Source: Cytobacillus depressus (GTDB taxonomy: Bacteria; Bacillota; Bacilli; Bacillales; Cytobacillaceae). From it: a DNA stretch of 64,000 bases. A program made the translations under genes and the position numbers. The stretch is from assembly GCF_008923245.1 (NCBI RefSeq), contig NZ_WBOS01000016.1, positions 44,845-108,844 on the forward strand, in the 5' to 3' direction. This document shows, one piece after another, positions 60,103 through 64,000 of this stretch (the first letter of the stretch is position 1; every line of letters starts with the position of its first letter). The notes below the pieces were generated by a model. The model was not told where the DNA came from and did no database searches. It saw only the letters and a program-made list of their open reading frames with translations.

Positions 60103-60855
60103 ATGATCGAGCTGAAAAACATCCATAAGCATTTTAAAACGAATCATGTATTAAAAGGGATTAACCTCGAAGTCAACAAAGGGGATGTTTTAGTCATTAT
60201 TGGTCCAAGCGGATCAGGAAAGACGACCCTTCTCAGGTGTATTAACTATTTGGAGCGTCCTGATGAAGGCCAAATTAGTGTTGATGGATTTTCTGTGCAA
60301 GGGAAGCATCCCTCTAAGCACGATATCCTTACATTGAGAAGAAAAACAGCAATGGTTTTTCAGCATTACAATTTATTCAAGAACAAAACGGTGCTTGAGA
60401 ACGTGATGGAAGGGCTTGTTGTTGCTAAGAAGATGACAAAATCAGAGGCTAAAGAGATTAGTCTAGCTTTACTTGAAAAAGTAGGCCTTGCGGAAAAAGT
60501 GAATGATTATCCTTCACAGCTTTCCGGCGGTCAACAGCAGCGAGTGGGAATTGCTCGTGCGCTTGCTTTGAATCCATCCGTGATTTTGTTTGATGAGCCT
60601 ACTTCTGCTCTCGATCCAGAAATGGTAGGAGAAGTCCTTGCCATTATTAAACAAATTGCCAGTGAAGGAATCACCATGGTCATTGTTACACATGAAATCG
60701 ATTTTGCCCGCGACGCGGCAAACCGGGTTGTCTTTATGGATGATGGCGTCATCGTTGAACAAGGGCATCCTCAGGAAGTACTTGTTCAGCCAAAACACGA
60801 GCGATTGAAGCAGTTTCTCAAAAGATTAGTTCGTGAACCAGAATATTTAATCTAA
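60103..60855 (+). CDS. Polar amino-acid ABC transporter ATP-binding protein (TcyN-like)
   Basis: A 250-residue ATPase with Walker A GPSGSGKTTLL, signature LSGGQQQR, Walker B VILFDEPTSALD, and switch His in VTHEI. The extra HPSKHDILTLRRKTAMVFQHYNLF block is typical of polar amino-acid importers (TcyC/TcyN, GlnQ). ATG at 60103 follows AAGGAGGGGG; an in-frame ATG at 60070 lacks a site. It opens an operon of ATPase, binding protein and two permeases, separated by repeat elements. Cystine or S-methyl-cysteine is the likely substrate class. Confidence 0.9.
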   Translation: MIELKNIHKHFKTNHVLKGINLEVNKGDVLVIIGPSGSGKTTLLRCINYLERPDEGQISVDGFSVQGKHPSKHDILTLRRKTAMVFQHYNLFKNKTVLENVMEGLVVAKKMTKSEAKEISLALLEKVGLAEKVNDYPSQLSGGQQQRVGIARALALNPSVILFDEPTSALDPEMVGEVLAIIKQIASEGITMVIVTHEIDFARDAANRVVFMDDGVIVEQGHPQEVLVQPKHERLKQFLKRLVREPEYLI

Positions 60856-61035
60856 CTTTATTCAGCCAGTAATCCCCATCTCTATAGGTGGTGAGTTGAA
60901 TCAAATAGTTATCCAATTCGGTAGGGGGTTAAGCCCCTGCTGAATAAAGTTAAGCCTCCGGCGGATGCCTCAGATTTTTAGAGGAAATTATCGAGCGAGC
61001 TCGATAAAAATCTGGGCGCAAATACGCCAAGGCGA
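60856..61035. repeat. Two palindromic repeat elements inside the transporter operon
   Basis: First, AACTTTATTCAGC...GCTGAATAAAGTT arms (about 60857-60952) enclose further hairpins. Second, GCCTCCGGCGGATGCC...CAGATTTTT / AAAAATCTG (about 60953-61022). Both resemble Bacillaceae interspersed palindromes. They separate the ATPase gene from the binding-protein gene and may act on mRNA stability. Confidence 0.6.
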
Positions 61036-61061
61036 ATTTGATTTTACAGGAGGTCATTCGC

Positions 61062-61904
61062 ATGAAAGGATTATTTAAAACTGCCATTCTAGCATTTATG
61101 CTCATACTAGGCCTTGCTGGCTGCTCGCAAAGCACAAGCTCTGAAAAAGACGGAAAAAAAGTTGTCAAGGTTGCCTTAAGCGATGAAGTAAATCCCCCAT
61201 TTTTATACACAGATGAGAACAATAATCCAATCGGATATGACATGGATTATATGAAGGAAATTGAAAAAAAGCTTCCGGAATATAAGTTCGAGTATCTCTT
61301 TGGGGAGGAAGAAGCGAATCTCGTTGGTGTCGATACTGGTAAATACACTTTCGCGATTAACTGGTTTTTTAAAAACCCTGAAAGACAAAAAAAGTTTCTT
61401 TTTCCTGAGCAGGAATTTGGCTATTCCCTAACATCGCTTGTGACAAAGAAAGATCGGAACGATGTTAAAACATTGGATGATATGGTAGGAAAAAAATTCC
61501 CTCCAATGGCACCAAGCGGAGGATTACGTACGATTCTTAATTCGTACAATGCGCAGCACCCTGATCATCCTTTAACACTTGAAACTATTGAGCACGCTTC
61601 TAATGCGGATAATCTGAAACGGGTGGCAGAAGGAAAGGCTGATGCCATTTTCCTAAATGTGACAACCTTCAATGAAATGCAGAAACAAATGAAGCTTAAT
61701 TTAAAGGTTAGCGGCATTGTCTCAAAGGAACCAATTTGGGTTGTGTTCAATAAAAATGAAACTGAGCTAGCTCAGAAAATAGATAAAGCAACTGCAGAAT
61801 TAATTGGGGACGGCACCCTTTCTAAGCTTTCCGAAAAATGGTTCGATGTCGACTTCTTTAAGGATCTTGACTATATCAATCAAGAAGGATTCAAATTCGA
61901 ATAA
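61062..61904 (+). CDS. Amino-acid ABC transporter substrate-binding lipoprotein
   Basis: A 280-residue SBP_bac_3-type lipoprotein. Signal peptide ends at lipobox LGLAGC. The mature part has ALSDEVNPPFLYTDENNNPIGYDMDYMKEIEKKL and a C-terminal KWFDVDFFKD. The usual binding Arg/Asp positions of amino-acid sites are only partly recognisable. It is similar in style to TcyJ/TcyK of the sulfur-regulated cystine system. ATG at 61062 has GGAGGTCATTCGC upstream. A strong terminator follows it, before the permease gene. Confidence 0.88.
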   Translation: MKGLFKTAILAFMLILGLAGCSQSTSSEKDGKKVVKVALSDEVNPPFLYTDENNNPIGYDMDYMKEIEKKLPEYKFEYLFGEEEANLVGVDTGKYTFAINWFFKNPERQKKFLFPEQEFGYSLTSLVTKKDRNDVKTLDDMVGKKFPPMAPSGGLRTILNSYNAQHPDHPLTLETIEHASNADNLKRVAEGKADAIFLNVTTFNEMQKQMKLNLKVSGIVSKEPIWVVFNKNETELAQKIDKATAELIGDGTLSKLSEKWFDVDFFKDLDYINQEGFKFE

Positions 61905-61918
61905 CAGTTTCATAGATT

Positions 61919-61955
61919 GACTCCGACAGCAGCTTTGGATGTCGGAGTCATTTTT
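61919..61955 (+). terminator. Intra-operon terminator
   Basis: GACTCCGACA / TGTCGGAGTC perfect 10-bp stem followed by ATTTTTT, between the binding-protein and first permease genes. It probably lowers permease expression relative to the binding protein. Confidence 0.85.
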
Positions 61956-61977
61956 TACAGGCGGTGAAAAAATAAAG

Positions 61978-62679
61978 ATGATGAGTTCAAGTTTCTCTGA
62001 TTGGCTGGATTTATTAATGAGGGTATTAAATAAGCTCCCTCTCACCTTACTTATGCTTGGTGTTTCACTATTTTTTTCTCTTATTATAGGTGTCATTGTT
62101 GCCATTGTTAGGGTACAAAAAAGACCGATTTCATATGCGATTGCAACCTTTTATTTGTCATTTATGCGCTGTACACCATTACTAGTTCAGTTATTTCTAG
62201 TCTATTTCGGATTGCCGCAGCTGTTGTTGCTTGTAAATATCGACATTAATGGCTGGGATCGCTTCGTGTTTGTTGTCATTGCCTTCTCGTTATATACGGG
62301 CGCGTATCTTTCCGAGGTTATTCGGTCTGCATACCTTGCCGTTGGAAAAGATCAACTAGAGGCGGCCTATAGTGTGGGCATGAGCTATTCACAAGCATTG
62401 CTGAGAATCATCCTGCCTCAGGCTTTTTTAGTGGCATTGCCAGACCTCGGAAACAATATCATCGAATTGCTTAAAGACACCTCCCTCGCCTTTACAATTG
62501 GCATCATTGATATTATGGGGCAGGTGCGGATTATTTTAGGAAATAACTACGGAATCGGCATGTTTGAAATTTATTTTACGATTTCACTCGTTTACTGGGG
62601 AACTTGTATTGTGATTGAGAATATGATCGGACTGTTGGAAAAAGGTTTGAAAAAAGGCCGTGTCAGTATTGCTGATTAA
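61978..62679 (+). CDS. Amino-acid ABC transporter permease 1
   Basis: A 233-residue, five-TM HisM/GlnP-type permease with the EAA loop GKDQLEAAYSVGMSYSQALLRIILPQA that contacts the ATPase. Also FMRCTPLLVQLFLVYFGLP near the N-terminus. The start used is the ATG at 61978 (with ATG at 61981 possible); the Shine-Dalgarno AGGCGGTGAAA is rather far. It pairs with the permease at 63035 to form the heterodimeric channel. A structured repeat begins at its stop codon. Confidence 0.88.
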   Translation: MMSSSFSDWLDLLMRVLNKLPLTLLMLGVSLFFSLIIGVIVAIVRVQKRPISYAIATFYLSFMRCTPLLVQLFLVYFGLPQLLLLVNIDINGWDRFVFVVIAFSLYTGAYLSEVIRSAYLAVGKDQLEAAYSVGMSYSQALLRIILPQAFLVALPDLGNNIIELLKDTSLAFTIGIIDIMGQVRIILGNNYGIGMFEIYFTISLVYWGTCIVIENMIGLLEKGLKKGRVSIAD

Positions 62680-63006
62680 TCGCAGATTAACGGGCAGTAA
62701 GACTCCCACCTCAAAACTTTAGATGAATCGGAGAAGTTTAGGTGGGAGATCAACTGCCCGTAAAGGCCCGACGACGGACACGATGTCCTAGTCAGGCGAA
62801 AGCCACAGGACAAGGAACCCTACGACAGCTATACATCGCACGACCAAAAGCAGAGCTTTTGGGAGGAAGTGGCGCTTTGAGCGTGATAAGTTCAACTAAC
62901 ATTCAGTGGGGGATGAAGGTCGACTAAGATAACGCCACGGCCTAATGTCTTCGTCGGCACTAGCACGTCCTGTGCATTGGAACCCCCCACTGAATGAAGT
63001 TTCACT
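62680..63006. repeat. Structured repeat element, copy 2, with insertions
   Basis: Same blocks as 1786-1933: CGCAGATTAACGGGC, a long inner hairpin (CTCCCACCT...AGGTGGGAG), GCCCGTAAAGGCCCGA, then TAAGTTCAACTAACATTC and a stem GTGGGG / CCCCCAC. Two extra inserts are present, one at about 62770-62885 and one with the 28-bp module (62953-62980) shared with R2 and R3. It splits the two permease genes and fills the 62680-63034 gap. Confidence 0.7.
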
Positions 63007-63034
63007 ATATATTCCTTAAGGGTAGTGATCTCTC

Positions 63035-63760
63035 TTGTCTATTATCGACTTTGAATTTGCGTGGAGGCATTTTCCTGAAGTATTAAAAGGTGTGCCTGTG
63101 ACTCTGCTAATAGCAGTGATTTCAATGATTCTCGGAATCATCTTCGGCCTTATTATTGCCTTATGCCGAATTTATAAAGTGCCCATCGTCAATCGAATCG
63201 TAGTCGTGTATGTCTCCTTTATTAGAGGAGTCCCGATGATTGTGCTTCTTTTCGTATTGTTTTACGGGATTCCCGCTTTGTTTGATTTAATAAATAAACA
63301 GCTCGGCTGGAGCCTAGATGCCGATCAAATTTCACCAGTCATTTATGCCATGATTGCCTATACGCTAAATACGGCCGCTTACCAATCTGAAATTTTTCGC
63401 GCGTCCATCAATGCCACACATTCTGGGCAAATGGAAGCTGCCTATTCGGTCGGCATGACAACAGCACAAGCTTTGCGAAGAATTATTCTTCCGCAAGCAC
63501 TAGTCCTATCCCTTCCGAATTTAGGTAATACTTTTATTGGCCTTATTAAAGCGACCTCGCTCGCTTTTGCAGTGAAAGTGATTGAAATCATGGGCACGGC
63601 TAAAATAATCGCTAATGACGGATATAAATATTTGGAAATGTATTTAGTAGCCGCTGTCATTTACTGGATGCTCTGCTTCGTGTTTGAAGTTCTTTTTGCA
63701 CAGCTCGAAAGGAAAATGAGGCGGTATGAAGCGAGGATGGATGAGGGGCAGTCGGCTTAA
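63035..63760 (+). CDS. Amino-acid ABC transporter permease 2
   Basis: A 241-residue, five-TM permease of the same family as permease 1. EAA loop HSGQMEAAYSVGMTTAQALRRIILPQA and FIRGVPMIVLLFVLFYGIP are present. The start is TTG at 63035 with only a weak AAGGGTAGTG site, right after the repeat element, so translation may be poor or the native start region may have been replaced by the insertion. It completes the transporter. Confidence 0.87.
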   Translation: MSIIDFEFAWRHFPEVLKGVPVTLLIAVISMILGIIFGLIIALCRIYKVPIVNRIVVVYVSFIRGVPMIVLLFVLFYGIPALFDLINKQLGWSLDADQISPVIYAMIAYTLNTAAYQSEIFRASINATHSGQMEAAYSVGMTTAQALRRIILPQALVLSLPNLGNTFIGLIKATSLAFAVKVIEIMGTAKIIANDGYKYLEMYLVAAVIYWMLCFVFEVLFAQLERKMRRYEARMDEGQSA

Positions 63761-63790
63761 AGAGCTAAGAAACTGCAGATTTTGTGATAG

Positions 63791-63857
63791 AAATTTTTTG
63801 AGTAAGCTAATTTTTTGAGTAAGCTATTTTTTTGAGTAAGCTAATTTTTTGAGTAAC
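63791..63857. repeat. 17-bp tandem repeat, four copies
   Basis: GAGTAA recurs at 63800, 63817, 63834 and 63851 within AATTTTTTGAGTAAGCT units. AT-rich slippage-type repeat just before an IS end. Confidence 0.8.
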
Positions 63858-63878
63858 GATAAAGCCCAATTTCTCCAT

Positions 63879-64000
63879 TTGAACTGCACCCCAATTATTA
63901 GACACAAAATCTAATAATTGGGGTGTATTTTTATGTCTAAATTTACTTTAGAAGAAATAAATGAAGCTGTTGAACATTATTTTAATGGTAAAGAAACTGC
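63879..64000 (+). mobile_element. Left end of an IS3-family (IS150-like) insertion sequence, partial
   Basis: The end TGAACTGCACCCCAATTATT and following palindrome (CCCCAATTATTAGA...TCTAATAATTGGGG) match IS150-type ends. ATG at 63933 then opens MSKFTLEEINEAVEHYFNGKETA, the start of the small helix-turn-helix protein OrfA. The element runs off the window, so intactness is unknown. Confidence 0.75.

Overview
The window looks like chromosomal DNA of a low-GC, endospore-forming member of the Bacillaceae, in the Bacillus/Neobacillus/Peribacillus area. The reasons are strong AGGAGG-type ribosome binding sites, frequent TTG/GTG starts, Bacillus-type genes (guaC, naiP, fosB, helD, a YtrA-type GntR/ABC operon, LtaS), spore-surface genes, sigma-K-like promoters and interspersed repeats typical of Bacillaceae. 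The genus is an inference from gene style; no rRNA or tRNA gene was seen.

Layout. 0-0.4 kb: an array of 52-bp hairpin repeats. 0.5-7.8 kb (all minus): aspartate racemase, C39-type peptidase, asparagine synthase, a MurE-like ligase and an ATP-grasp ligase resembling D-aspartate ligases, plausibly a D-Asp/D-Asn ligation module. 8-29.6 kb: mostly ordinary chromosome, with MFS transporters, guaC, LTA synthase, a YtrA-like ABC operon, helD, fosB, an aminotransferase, an SMR pair with its TetR regulator, a Uma2-family protein, an MscS channel and a CAP-domain lipoprotein. Repeats lie in many gaps.

29.9-57.1 kb is an accessory spore-surface island and the main point of interest. It holds ten intact ATP-grasp ligases (YheC/YheD type plus two L-amino-acid-ligase-like), two intact Mur-type ligases, two secreted NlpC/P60 proteins, a low-molecular-weight phosphatase, a CotZ/ExsY-like protein, a collagen-like protein with a BclB-type C-terminus, three related SPOCS/CsxC-like proteins and many gene relics. 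Several genes have AC-N16/17-CATAnnnTA promoters, as expected for mother-cell sigma-K. One ATP-grasp gene overlaps a MurF-like gene that lacks the usual N-terminal domain, so the pair resembles a split cyanophycin synthetase (ATP-grasp plus Mur ligase). The inferred job is ATP-driven formation of amide-linked amino-acid chains or cross-links on spore-coat or exosporium material.

57.2-63.8 kb: a YbaK-type deacylase, an acyl-CoA-dehydrogenase-like protein, a second large 52-bp array and a polar amino-acid (probably cystine or other sulfur amino acid) ABC transporter whose operon is interrupted by repeat elements. The window ends in the left end of an IS3-family element.
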